From Pseudomonadota bacterium (GTDB lineage: Bacteria; Pseudomonadota; Alphaproteobacteria; Rhodobacterales; Rhodobacteraceae): DNA of 6,923 nucleotides. Both the position numbers and the translations under genes were made by a program. Shown here piece by piece: positions 1-5,805 of this stretch. The DNA is taken from assembly GCA_022573605.1 (NCBI GenBank), contig JACZTQ010000174.1:1-6923 (forward strand), written 5' to 3'. The notes below the pieces were generated by a model that was not told the origin of the DNA, searched no databases, and saw only the letters and a program-made list of their open reading frames with translations. Every line of letters begins with the position of its first letter. The first letter of the stretch is position 1.

Positions 1-317
1 GTCCGCAGCATGGCGTGGGCAAGCGTGTAGCGAACCTGGTCGGCGTGCTTGACAAACCGCCCCGCGCGCTCGGTCTCCGCCCCCGACAGACAGCGCCGCG
101 CCGCGTCGAGATGGCGGGCGGGATCGAGCCGCACGCTGGCCGTCGCGACCGATATCGCACCCCCGGCAACCGGCCTCGCGTCCGCCTCCAGCCGGCCGGC
201 GGCCTCGGCCAGCGAGCCCGGATCGCCGTCGCCGCCGATACCGCACAGGAACAGCCATGCGTCTGGCGCCGCCGGGCCCGGGCCGAAAACGGTTGTTGGC
301 TGGGGTTCTGTCGGCAT
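1..317 (-). CDS. 4'-phosphopantetheinyl transferase, N-terminal part (cut by window edge)
   Basis: On the minus strand an open frame runs from an ATG at 317 to the left edge, about 105 codons with no stop. Residues about 76-105 read LSGAETERAGRF followed by ADQVRYTLAHAMLR. This is the N-terminal signature of Sfp/AcpT-type phosphopantetheinyl transferases, where the usual form is LSxxExxRAxRF...DRxRYxxAHxxLR. Enzymes of this family move the phosphopantetheine arm from coenzyme A onto a serine of acyl or peptidyl carrier proteins, in the cytoplasm. The Mg-binding and catalytic motifs lie in the missing C-terminal part, so activity cannot be judged. About 50 residues precede the usual domain start, and no good Shine-Dalgarno sequence stands before ATG 317, so the true start could differ. 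The gene is divergent from the regulator at 601. Confidence 0.8.
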   Translation of the reverse strand, partial: MPTEPQPTTVFGPGPAAPDAWLFLCGIGGDGDPGSLAEAAGRLEADARPVAGGAISVATASVRLDPARHLDAARRCLSGAETERAGRFVKHADQVRYTLAHAMLR

Positions 318-600
318 CCGGGTCCACGCGACGGGGCGCCGCGCCCCCTTTCTGTTCAAGCGGCTTGCATTGCAGCATCTTTTGCGCGGGTGCGTCCAGC
401 GCCGATACCCGAGCGACATCCAGGCCGGGCGGAACCGGCCCGGGCGCCCTGGACCGGCGGCGGTTGGCGTTTGCCGGGGAAACGAATCCCGGTAGGATCG
501 GAAACCAAGTGTCGGGCTTCCCGGCGGCCATATTCAGCTATGCTATCGAGCGGGGAGCCACCCATGTTCCGGTTCGCGTGGGTAGAAAAGGAGTTCCGAA
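318..600. promoter_or_regulatory. Divergent intergenic region between the transferase and the HTH regulator
   Basis: This 283-bp stretch separates two divergent genes and should hold both promoters, but I find no convincing -35/-10 pair. A compact hairpin, GGGGCGC against GCGCCCC, lies at 333-347 in the transferase leader. Read on the plus strand it is followed by a T-rich run (349-355), so it could act as a weak terminator of plus-strand antisense transcription. A second short stem (CCGGGC/GCCCGG) lies near 425-443. A very strong ribosome binding site, AAAAGGAG at 586-593, sits 7 bases before the regulator ATG. No convincing gene is seen here: the overlapping open frames are low-complexity Arg/Pro/Gly translations. 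Confidence 0.4.
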
Positions 601-1362
601 ATGATCTCGATCGACTGGCCTGACGTGGGCGAGAAGATAAACGCGGAGATGCTGAAACGCGGTCTTTCTTCGGAGAGCGTGGCCGCCAAGGCCGGCATCG
701 ACCGCAAGACCGTGGACCGCCTCCGGCACGGCAAACGGGTGCGCATCCAGACCCTCTCCTGGGTCGAGCAGGTGCTGGAGCTGTCCTTCATCGACGCGCG
801 GGACCAGAGCGGCTCCGGCCAGGCCGGCATCGCACCGATCGAGCTCGGCGGATATTCCCGTGACCTCTACAAGGACTATGTCGGCAGCTATTTCATGTTC
901 CGGAATTCATATGATTTCGACGACCGGATCGTCTGTTCCTACATGCAGATCTACTGGGACATCGACGCCCGCTGCCTGAAGTTCCGCGAGCGCCAGAGAA
1001 ACAAAAGCAAGGACGGGAGCTATTTCAAATACGACTTCACGGGGCGACTCTCGATCCCGCCGGGGATGGCCATTGTCCAGTTCGTCTACTCGATGCGCGG
1101 CTTGAACCGGATCATCACCACGACCAGCCTGCGCGGCACCGAGGCGCCCTATTTCCGGGGGGTGCTGGCCGGGACCAACGAAATCTCGGATGTCGGATTC
1201 TACCCCGCGACCACGCCTGTCTTCATCCTCAAGAACGGCCAGGAACCCGATGACGCGACGTTGAACCGGTGCGTCGGGTCGTTTCCGGTCGGCGAGATCT
1301 GGCTCCCGGAGGCGGTGAAGGAACTGCGCCAGAAGACCTCGCGCTATTCGGCCTTCTACTAG
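601..1362 (+). CDS. XRE-type helix-turn-helix transcriptional regulator with C-terminal domain
   Basis: This is a 253-residue protein, very likely a cytoplasmic DNA-binding regulator. Residues about 22-62 form a Cro/C1-type helix-turn-helix: SVAAKAG is the first helix, the turn follows at G32-I33, and RKTVDRLRHG is the recognition helix. A linker (63-85) leads into a domain of about 165 residues (VGSYFMFRNSY... to ...PATTPVFILK) rich in beta-prone, aromatic segments. This layout recalls a group of alphaproteobacterial HTH proteins whose C-terminal domain has no known ligand. The match is from memory of its general pattern (GSYxxxRxSY, then a central IxWD). The start is fixed by AAAAGGAG 7 bases upstream. 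No membrane segment or signal peptide is visible. The exported peptide gene at 1565 follows on the same strand and is a natural candidate target. Ligand and regulon are unknown. Confidence 0.85.
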   Translation: MISIDWPDVGEKINAEMLKRGLSSESVAAKAGIDRKTVDRLRHGKRVRIQTLSWVEQVLELSFIDARDQSGSGQAGIAPIELGGYSRDLYKDYVGSYFMFRNSYDFDDRIVCSYMQIYWDIDARCLKFRERQRNKSKDGSYFKYDFTGRLSIPPGMAIVQFVYSMRGLNRIITTTSLRGTEAPYFRGVLAGTNEISDVGFYPATTPVFILKNGQEPDDATLNRCVGSFPVGEIWLPEAVKELRQKTSRYSAFY

Positions 1363-1395
1363 GGCAAGTTCCACCCGTCGGCGCCCACCAGGTGT

Positions 1396-1434
1396 CCGGA
1401 GTTGGGCATGGCGGACTCTCCTGGCCAACTCCGG
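1396..1434. repeat. Perfect 10-bp inverted repeat between regulator and exported-peptide gene
   Basis: CCGGAGTTGG at 1396-1405 is matched exactly by CCAACTCCGG at 1425-1434, with a 19-base spacer. The repeat starts 34 bases after the regulator's stop and ends 130 bases before the peptide start. As RNA it would form a 10-bp stem with a 19-base loop. No T-run follows it, so it is a poor intrinsic terminator. It could be an operator, an mRNA-processing or stability hairpin, or the end of the regulator transcript. Confidence 0.55.
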
Positions 1435-1564
1435 TGACGGCCGGTCAGGCGGTGGGCGGAATGTCCCCGCAGATGGCGTTCAACTGTCCGATCTCCCGGC
1501 ACAGATTACGGCTCATCGGCAGAAGGCAAACGCCCCGCCACGAACCTGACCACGGAGTAAGATC

Positions 1565-1792
1565 ATGAGAACCCTGATGACCGCCGCGACCCTGCTCGCC
1601 ACCGTCCTGCTGGCCTCGGCCGCCAGCGCCGAAGTCACCCCCGCCCAGAGCGACATTCTGGTGAACCGGCCGGCGCTGGAACTGATCGAGGGAGGCTCCT
1701 TCGAGGTCGCCGGCTACTACTACGTGCCGACCTGCTTCTGGGAGACCTACTGGGGTCCTTACGGCTCCATCACCCAGTGGGTCTGCTACTGA
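1565..1792 (+). CDS. Small exported aromatic-rich protein with one cysteine pair (unknown function)
   Basis: This is a 75-residue protein I do not recognise. Residues 1-22 are a classic Sec signal peptide: a positive start (MR), a hydrophobic core (LMTAATLLATVLLASA) and an ASA site with predicted cleavage before E23. The mature part of about 53 residues is acidic to neutral and has Cys57 and Cys74, which could form a disulfide in the periplasm. Its C-terminal half is packed with aromatics: YYY at 51-53, F58, W59, Y62, W63, Y66, W72, Y75. GGAG at 1554-1557, 7 bases upstream, fixes the ATG. There is no lipobox, so it is not a lipoprotein. Signal peptide, ribosome binding site and a terminator-like hairpin downstream make it a real gene despite its size. 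It lies 202 bp after the HTH regulator on the same strand and may be controlled by it (inference). Confidence 0.8.
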   Translation: MRTLMTAATLLATVLLASAASAEVTPAQSDILVNRPALELIEGGSFEVAGYYYVPTCFWETYWGPYGSITQWVCY

Positions 1793-1800
1793 CCCGGCGC

Positions 1801-1820
1801 GCGGGGCCACGGCGCCCCGC
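1801..1820 (+). terminator. GC-rich hairpin just after the exported-peptide gene
   Basis: GCGGGGC (1801-1807) pairs with GCCCCGC (1814-1820) around a 6-base loop, 8 bases after the TGA. No T-run follows it; an A-rich stretch (AAAGCAAAG) does. It may stabilise the mRNA 3' end or work together with the stronger hairpin at 1835-1860. Confidence 0.4.
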
Positions 1821-1834
1821 ACCCGCAAAGCAAA

Positions 1835-1860
1835 GACGGCTCGCCTCAGGGCGGGCCGTC
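1835..1860. terminator. Probable bidirectional terminator between two convergent genes
   Basis: GACGGCTCGCC (1835-1845) pairs with GGCGGGCCGTC (1850-1860) over 11 positions with one G-U pair and a 4-base loop (TCAG). On the plus strand AATCGTTT follows. On the minus strand the stem is followed by TTTGCTTTG. The exported-peptide gene (plus, stop at 1792) and the LD-carboxypeptidase (minus, stop at 1882) converge on it, so it most likely ends both transcripts. Confidence 0.65.
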
Positions 1861-1881
1861 AATCGTTTCGGGCCGGGCGAT

Positions 1882-2820
1882 TCAGGCGGCCAGCGCGCCG
1901 GCCGGGTGCGACTTCCAGAAATCCTCGAACTCCAGCACCAGGCGGGTGTCGCCGACGGTGAGCGTTGTCTGCGCCCCGATCGGGATCGTCAGCTTCCGGT
2001 CGGTGTGCCCGCAAGGCAGGTCGAGTGCGATCGGCCCCTCGAAGGCGCCGAAATGGGAGTCGATCACCTCCTCCAGCAGCAGCCCGAGCGAGTTGTCGCG
2101 CGACGCCTGATCCTTGATCTTCAGGTCGGCGAACACCAGGCCGCTGATGCGATCGAAAACCCCGGCCCGCCGCAGATGCACCAGGGACCGGTCGAAACTG
2201 TACATGTACTCGTTGACATCCTCGAGCAGCAGCACCGCCCCGTCCGGGATGCTCAGGCTTTCGGTGCCGAGCAGGGACTCGATGATCGAGATGTTGCCGC
2301 CCACGATCGGACCCGTTGCGACGCCCTCCCGCACGGGCGTGAAGTCAGCGCGCTCGAGGGAATAGGAGAGCCGCTCTCCGGCCAGCATCGAGAAGAACCG
2401 CTCCCGGGTCCACTGGTTCGCATTGCCGGTCAGGTCGGCTGCCATCGGCCCGTGAAACGGCATGATCCCCGCCGTTGCACTCAGATGAAGGATCAGGCTG
2501 GTGACATCGCTGTAGCCGACGAAAATCTTGCTGCGGATGGCGGCCGGCTCGATGATGTCGAGCAGGCGGCCACTGCCGTAGCCCCCGCGCGAGCACAGGA
2601 TGGCGGCGACCGAGTCGTCGGCGAAGGCGGCCTCCAGGTTCTCGGCCCGGCGCCGGTCGTCAGCGGCCATGCGGCCGAACCCTTCGTCGAACTCGCCGAA
2701 GACCCTGGTCGCATAGCCGTGCTCGGCGGCGAGGTCCCGGAATTCGCTGAAGACACGCCGCTCGACGGTTGATGCCGGGCTGACGATGCCGATGGTGTCG
2801 CCGGAGACAAGAGGGCGCAT
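1882..2820 (-). CDS. LD-carboxypeptidase, peptidase family S66 (LdcA-like)
   Basis: This 312-residue protein has the normal length for the family. Such enzymes remove the terminal D-alanine from murein tetrapeptides (an L,D-carboxypeptidase reaction) during cytoplasmic peptidoglycan recycling. Landmarks in order are GDTIGIVSPAS (7-17), SRGGYGSGRLLD (77-88), GYSDVTSLI with the probable nucleophile Ser104 in the nucleophile elbow, FHGPM (122-126), VLLLEDVNEYMY with probable catalytic Glu200, and PCGHTDRKLTIPIG with probable catalytic His272. The triad is therefore complete. No signal peptide is present, in keeping with a cytoplasmic role. The ATG at 2820 is preceded by AAGGAG (2826-2831 on the plus strand) with 5 bases of spacing and matches the usual family start. 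The frame stays open up to 3228, but that extension has no family similarity. A relative acting on microcin-like peptides (MccF type) is the main alternative. Confidence 0.93.
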   Translation of the reverse strand: MRPLVSGDTIGIVSPASTVERRVFSEFRDLAAEHGYATRVFGEFDEGFGRMAADDRRRAENLEAAFADDSVAAILCSRGGYGSGRLLDIIEPAAIRSKIFVGYSDVTSLILHLSATAGIMPFHGPMAADLTGNANQWTRERFFSMLAGERLSYSLERADFTPVREGVATGPIVGGNISIIESLLGTESLSIPDGAVLLLEDVNEYMYSFDRSLVHLRRAGVFDRISGLVFADLKIKDQASRDNSLGLLLEEVIDSHFGAFEGPIALDLPCGHTDRKLTIPIGAQTTLTVGDTRLVLEFEDFWKSHPAGALAA

Positions 2821-3133
2821 ATCCACTCCTTCGATAGGATCGCCTGTATTCTGGTGCCGGTCTGCCTGCTTTTTGGTCAATATACCGTCAATCACTGCCA
2901 CTGGGCACCCGGCGGACCGCCCAGAACAGGGGAACGCCCGCACCCTTTCGGGCAGAGTGCTGTCCGAAGTTGGTCGAACCCGCCCATGGTTGGGCATGAG
3001 GGCCGCTCGCGGCAATGGCTGGGATGTCCCCGGGGGGCGGCGTTCCGGCCCGGGCTTGCAGGGCAGTGATTCCTGTTGACCGGGAATCGCGCCCGAACTT
3101 ATACCGGCCTGCATCGACTGGAACCCATAGCCC
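2821..3133. other. Gene-free stretch upstream of the LD-carboxypeptidase
   Basis: About 313 bases hold no recognisable gene. Next to the carboxypeptidase lies an AT-richer patch. Read on the minus strand, it has TTGAC twice, 12 bases apart (plus-strand GTCAA at 2876-2880 and 2887-2891), with TATATT overlapping, so it may contain that gene's promoter or an operator. Other small inverted repeats are CTGGGC/GCCCAG (2901-2906, 2919-2924) and GATTCC/GGAATC (3068-3073, 3083-3088). The right end holds a plausible plus-strand promoter. The other open frames here look like chance translations. Confidence 0.45.
3076..3105 (+). promoter_or_regulatory. Candidate sigma-70-type promoter before the recombinase remnant
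   Basis: TTGACC (3076-3081, five of six consensus bases) and TATACC (3100-3105, four of six) are separated by 18 bases. Transcription would start near 3112, about 20 bases before the ATG of the recombinase remnant. The -35 element lies in the loop of the GATTCC/GGAATC inverted repeat (3068-3088), which could be an operator. This is a sequence match only. Confidence 0.35.
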
Positions 3134-3490
3134 ATGCCCCGGCTCGGGGGCTTCCCGGTGATCTCACCGGCCGCGGCCCGGCAGACAGAGCAGTCGCTCG
3201 CCCTCGACATGTCGCGGGGTGTTGGCAAGATCTACCAGATGGGCGCGCCGACACTCGACGTGGCCATCGATAACCCGATCCATGCCGCTTATTACCGGTT
3301 GCTGCTCTTCACTGGATTCCGCACCGTCGCGACGGAGGCCGGCGTCCTCGAGGAGATCGTCGGGCGACTTCTAAACCACACACCTCTGTCCATCACCGGC
3401 CAGCGCCATGCGCGGCCGTCACTGGATGCACTGCGCCCGGCGATGCAGGCGGCATGCGACGCGTTGAAGCAGCGCCTTCAGGGATCTTAG
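3134..3490 (+). pseudogene. Tyrosine recombinase (integrase) remnant with internal deletions
   Basis: This open frame of 118 codons is a collapsed phage-type integrase, where about 400 residues are normal. Residues 3-30 (LGGFPVISPAAAR... to ...LALDMSRGV) resemble the N-terminal arm-DNA-binding domain. The core-binding domain is missing. Residues 44-63 (AIDNPIHAAYYRLLLFTGFR) are the start of the catalytic domain up to the box I arginine. They run straight into RTVATEAG (63-70), which normally follows the box II HxLR motif roughly 100 residues later. The C-terminus EEIVGRLLNHTPLSITGQ to residue 118 is family-typical, but the residue expected to be the nucleophilic Tyr in GQRYxRPS is His92 (CAT, 3407-3409). 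With the catalytic core lost it cannot recombine DNA. All joins are in frame. It probably marks a former mobile element. No att repeats or adjacent tRNA were found. Confidence 0.8.
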
Positions 3491-3538
3491 GCCGAGGGCG
3501 AAAATCTCGGATTCGCGATCGAGGAACGTCTTCGGCCT
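3489..3538. terminator. Possible terminator between convergent remnants
   Basis: AGGCCGA (3489-3495) pairs with TCGGCCT (3532-3538). The 36-base interior holds a second stem (CTCG/CGAG), and TTT begins at 3538 on the plus strand. It lies between the stop of the recombinase remnant and that of the oppositely oriented oxidoreductase remnant. The large interior and short T-run make this a weak call. Confidence 0.3.
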
Positions 3539-3561
3539 TTACACAGGAATGCTATTCGCCT

Positions 3562-4104
3562 TCACCCGATGCCAGAAAGCATCCCTTCGACCCTCTCTTG
3601 CACGCTCAGCGCTTCGGCCGGGGTGGCCAGGAGATGCGGCTCTCCACGCAGGCATTTTTCAAGCTCATCGAGCTGCCGCCCGAGCGCCTCGGCGCGCGGG
3701 TCGTCCGGGTCCGGGCGAGTCGCGATAAACGGGCCGCCATCGGAAACGGCGTGGCGGTGGAACTCACTGATCCGGTGACTTTGCAGCGAGCCTTTGACCG
3801 TCAGCTCCTGCCGGTCGGGTTGCGCACCGCCAACCGCGCCAAGGATCGATACTGGAGACCCATCGGCGGACTCGAACCGAGCGAGGATGTGGGTTTCGCA
3901 GAGAGCCGGGTCGGCTGGGTAGTCAGGGCGCGCATGGATCAGCCTGGTCGGGCCCAGGATCCGTTCGGTGAAAAAGAGGAAATGCGAGATCACCTCGCGG
4001 GTATAACCGCCCTCGGCCCGGAAGCGGAGCCAGTCGGCCTCCCTCTGCCAGGCGCGGGGCCAGATGGCATAGGTGACGATGATGTCGACGCCCAGAACCG
4101 CCCA
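3562..4104 (-). pseudogene. Gfo/Idh/MocA-family oxidoreductase, C-terminal half only
   Basis: About 180 residues in one minus-strand frame match the C-terminal substrate domain of Gfo/Idh/MocA NAD(P)-dependent oxidoreductases. The recognisable stretch begins at WAVLGVDIIVTY (about 4104), continues through WLRFRAEGGYTREVISHF and FFTERILGP, then a beta-sheet region (SILGAVGGA...ELTVKGSLQSHR), and ends with RGEPHLLATPAEALSVQERVEGML before the TGA at 3562. Full enzymes are about 340-390 residues with an N-terminal Rossmann domain. That half is entirely missing, as are a start codon and ribosome binding site. Upstream the sequence switches to a peptidase fragment in another frame, so this piece was joined by deletion or rearrangement. 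It cannot bind its cofactor and should be inactive. Its substrate cannot be told. Confidence 0.8.
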
Positions 4105-4420
4105 TCGTGCCCGAGCGCGCCGCTTCGGTGGTATCGGCCAGCGCCTCGGCGTATTCCTCGAAGACGACTTCTTCCACCGGGCCATGCGGGTGACTGGCGG
4201 CCAGCAGCACCGGCACCGGTGTCCAGGGTCCGGTTGCATCCATCGCGCGCACGAAGGCGGCGAACTCCTGCGCCAGGCTGGGGGCGTCGCCGCGGGCTTC
4301 GGCCATCAGGGCATTTCCGCCCATCCAGGTCAGGCTTTCAAAATCAGCCCTGCTTGCGGGCTTTGAATAGCGATTGGATTCCAGGATCATTCCCATCAGG
4401 GCGACGCGGGGAGAGTTCAT
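4105..4420 (-). pseudogene. M81 (MlrC-like) metallopeptidase, N-terminal third only
   Basis: The ATG at 4420 has a good ribosome binding site (AAAGGAG at 4427-4433 on the plus strand, 6 bases away). The first about 102 residues match the N-terminus of M81 metallopeptidases: RVALMGMILESNRYS (5-19) corresponds to the family's GGFxHETNxF start, followed by ADFESL, a MAEARGDAPSLAQEFAAF region and WTPVPVLLAASHPHGPV (66-82). The family's LHGAM motif and the metal-binding region beyond it are absent. The fit is lost after about residue 102 (near 4115). The frame continues out of register through the oxidoreductase remnant and would stop near 3923, giving a chimeric polypeptide of about 165 residues. 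M81 proteins include the microcystin-degrading MlrC and many of unknown substrate. The start signals are still good, so the gene could be transcribed and translated but not active. Confidence 0.75.
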
Positions 4421-4508
4421 GGGGCGCTCCTTTGCATCCACTGACTTGAAGGAGAACCCCTGCTCATGTCCACTACTTTGGCTGCTAGACTGATCGTGGC
4501 GCGGTGAA

Positions 4509-4537
4509 TTTATACGTTCTGCTTGCGGTGCATTCAG
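4509..4537 (-). promoter_or_regulatory. Candidate promoter for the truncated M81 gene
   Basis: On the minus strand CTGAAT (4532-4537) and TATAAA (4509-4514) are 17 bases apart, and a TSS near 4502 would give a leader of about 80 bases before the ATG at 4420. The -10 match is good and the -35 match is weak. It lies in the 208-bp divergent gap shared with the acetyltransferase at 4629. Confidence 0.3.
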
Positions 4538-4628
4538 ATGGCGGATTAGGTTCGCAATGCGCTGCTCGGGGCGTCCGGGGAAGGCCGATCCGAAGGGCTG
4601 CAACCAAGGTGCGTATGACGGCTGTCTC

Positions 4629-5174
4629 ATGATACTCCAAACCCCCCGCTTGATCCTCGAGCCGATTGCCGAGGCCCACTTCGAAGATCTCGCACGCTTG
4701 CGGTCGGACCCGGTTGTGATGGCGCAAATGTTGGGCGGCGCGGAGACCCGCGAGGAGACCCGCGCCACCTTCGCCGCCTACCGGGAGAGCTGGGAGCGGC
4801 ATGGCTTCGGGGCCTGGGCGATTCTTGCGCGCGCGGATTTGGAGTTCCTCGGCGAAACTGGCCTCAGGCAGCGCGAAATCGGAGAGATTGCTCTTCGCTT
4901 TGCCCTAAAGACCACAGCCCAAGGCCATGGTTTTGCCAGCGAAGCGGTGGCCGCTGTCCTCGCCTTCGCCTTCGCCCGGGCGGGCATGGTGGAAGTCGCC
5001 GCCGTCTCCCGGGCAAGCAATGCCGCGTCCCTGCGTGTCCTGGCCTGCAACGGCTTTCGCTGCTTGCGCCATGAGCGCCGCAATGGCAGAGACTTGAAGT
5101 TCTTTGCCCTCTGCGCGGATGAGTGGCAGCCCGGTGCAGGTCGATGCATAACGGGCTTACCGTCAAGCTCATGA
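4629..5174 (+). CDS. GNAT-family N-acetyltransferase (RimJ/RimL-like)
   Basis: This 181-residue protein has the normal length for a single GNAT domain. It should transfer acetyl from acetyl-CoA to an amine on a small molecule or a protein N-terminus; the acceptor is unknown. Visible landmarks are ILQTPRLILEPI (2-13), the usual opening strand of RimJ/RimL-like enzymes, and LRSDPVVMAQM (24-34). The acetyl-CoA loop and helix follow in TAQGHGFASEAVAAVLAFAF (96-115), with QGHGFA in place of the common QGxGxA loop. Then come SRASNAASLRVL (127-138) and NGFR (141-144), where conserved Asn131 and Ser134 sit. I chose the ATG at 4629 because the family starts there. An in-frame ATG at 4557 would add 24 residues without similarity. 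Neither has a strong ribosome binding site. It appears intact although its neighbours are broken. It ends 43 bases before the dehydrogenase remnant on the same strand and could share its transcript. Confidence 0.88.
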   Translation: MILQTPRLILEPIAEAHFEDLARLRSDPVVMAQMLGGAETREETRATFAAYRESWERHGFGAWAILARADLEFLGETGLRQREIGEIALRFALKTTAQGHGFASEAVAAVLAFAFARAGMVEVAAVSRASNAASLRVLACNGFRCLRHERRNGRDLKFFALCADEWQPGAGRCITGLPSSS

Positions 5175-5217
5175 GCGACATGATAGAGTCATTTCCTTCA
5201 AGGCGGGAGGCGAGAAC

Positions 5218-5645
5218 ATGCCGGATCTGAATAACAAGACCGTGTTGGTGACGGGCGGTTCACGGGGCATCGGCGCGGCCATCGCACGGGCCATCGGCAC
5301 CGGCGGCGGCAGGATCAACAACGTGGCAGCCGGGCGGCCTTCCGGGGCGAGGCGCCCGACGGCGCATCGAAGGGGGCCCTGGTGACCCTGACCAAGACGA
5401 TCGCCCGCGGTTTCGCCGCGGACGGGGTTCTCGCGTTCTGCATTGCGCCGGGGTTCACCGATACCGAGATGGTGACGGGCGCCATGGACCCGGAGGCGAT
5501 CGCCAGGGCGACGAGCGACATTCCCCTGGGCGAGATGGCGCATCCGGAAGAGATCGGCGCCCTGGCGGCCTTTCTCTGCGACGATCGGGTGCGCCACATG
5601 ACCGGCGCCACCTTCGACGTTAACGGGGCCTCGTACCCGCGTTGA
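5218..5645 (+). pseudogene. Short-chain dehydrogenase/reductase, broken by deletions and a frameshift
   Basis: The ATG at 5218 follows a good GGGAGG (5205-5210). The start NNKTVLVTGGSRGIGAAIARAIG holds the SDR cofactor motif TGxxxGIG (12-19). At about 5295-5312 the sequence jumps, within GGC-rich DNA, to GGGRINNVA, which normally lies about 110 residues further on; the NNAG region and catalytic Ser are gone. At about 5327 one base is missing, so the first frame stops at 5383 after 55 codons. In the next frame, from 5328, SRAAFRGEAPD leads to GASKGALVTLTKTIARGF and the full C-terminus (IAPGFTDTEM, then LGEMAHPEEIGALAAFL, then MTGATFDVNGASYPR). Just before ASK the YxxxK tyrosine is missing (GEAPD runs straight into GASK), a second small deletion. 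The intact gene would have been about 240-250 residues. Its substrate is unknown. Confidence 0.88.
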
Positions 5646-5805
5646 CTTTCAGACTGTCGGTCGGCATTGAATCGCGACCCCTTCTCCGGACAGGGAGCGA
5701 ATGGGATACAAACCTCCCTGGTGCACCAGCTCCAGCGCCCGCGTCACCAGCACGGGCGATTTCCAGCAGCGGAGCAATAGACGGCCTCCACCTGCTCGAC
5801 TCGCT

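Noticed and set aside
15..623. Plus-strand open frames across 15-623
   Set aside because: They are Arg/Pro/Gly-rich, lie antisense to the transferase N-terminus, and lack a family match. They are by-products of high GC.
1777..2772. Long plus-strand open frame of 331 codons opposite the LD-carboxypeptidase
   Set aside because: It is antisense to a gene with a complete catalytic triad, and its translation looks like a GC-rich shadow.
2965..2990. A GGTTCGACC-like tRNA T-arm on the minus strand (possible attachment site near the integrase)
   Set aside because: No acceptor stem, anticodon arm or CCA-proximal pairing can be built around it, so it is a chance match.
2821..3228. N-terminal extension of the LD-carboxypeptidase up to 3228
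   Set aside because: The family start and a strong ribosome binding site are at 2820. The extension has no similarity and crosses into the antisense of the recombinase remnant.
3454..4449. Long plus-strand open frame of 331 codons opposite the M81/Gfo remnants
   Set aside because: It is low-complexity and antisense to two recognisable protein families, with no ribosome binding site or family match.
4629..5645. GNAT and SDR genes as an acetyltransferase toxin-antitoxin or biosynthetic unit
   Set aside because: The GNAT protein is 181 residues of the RimJ/RimL type, with no small antitoxin upstream, and the SDR is broken.
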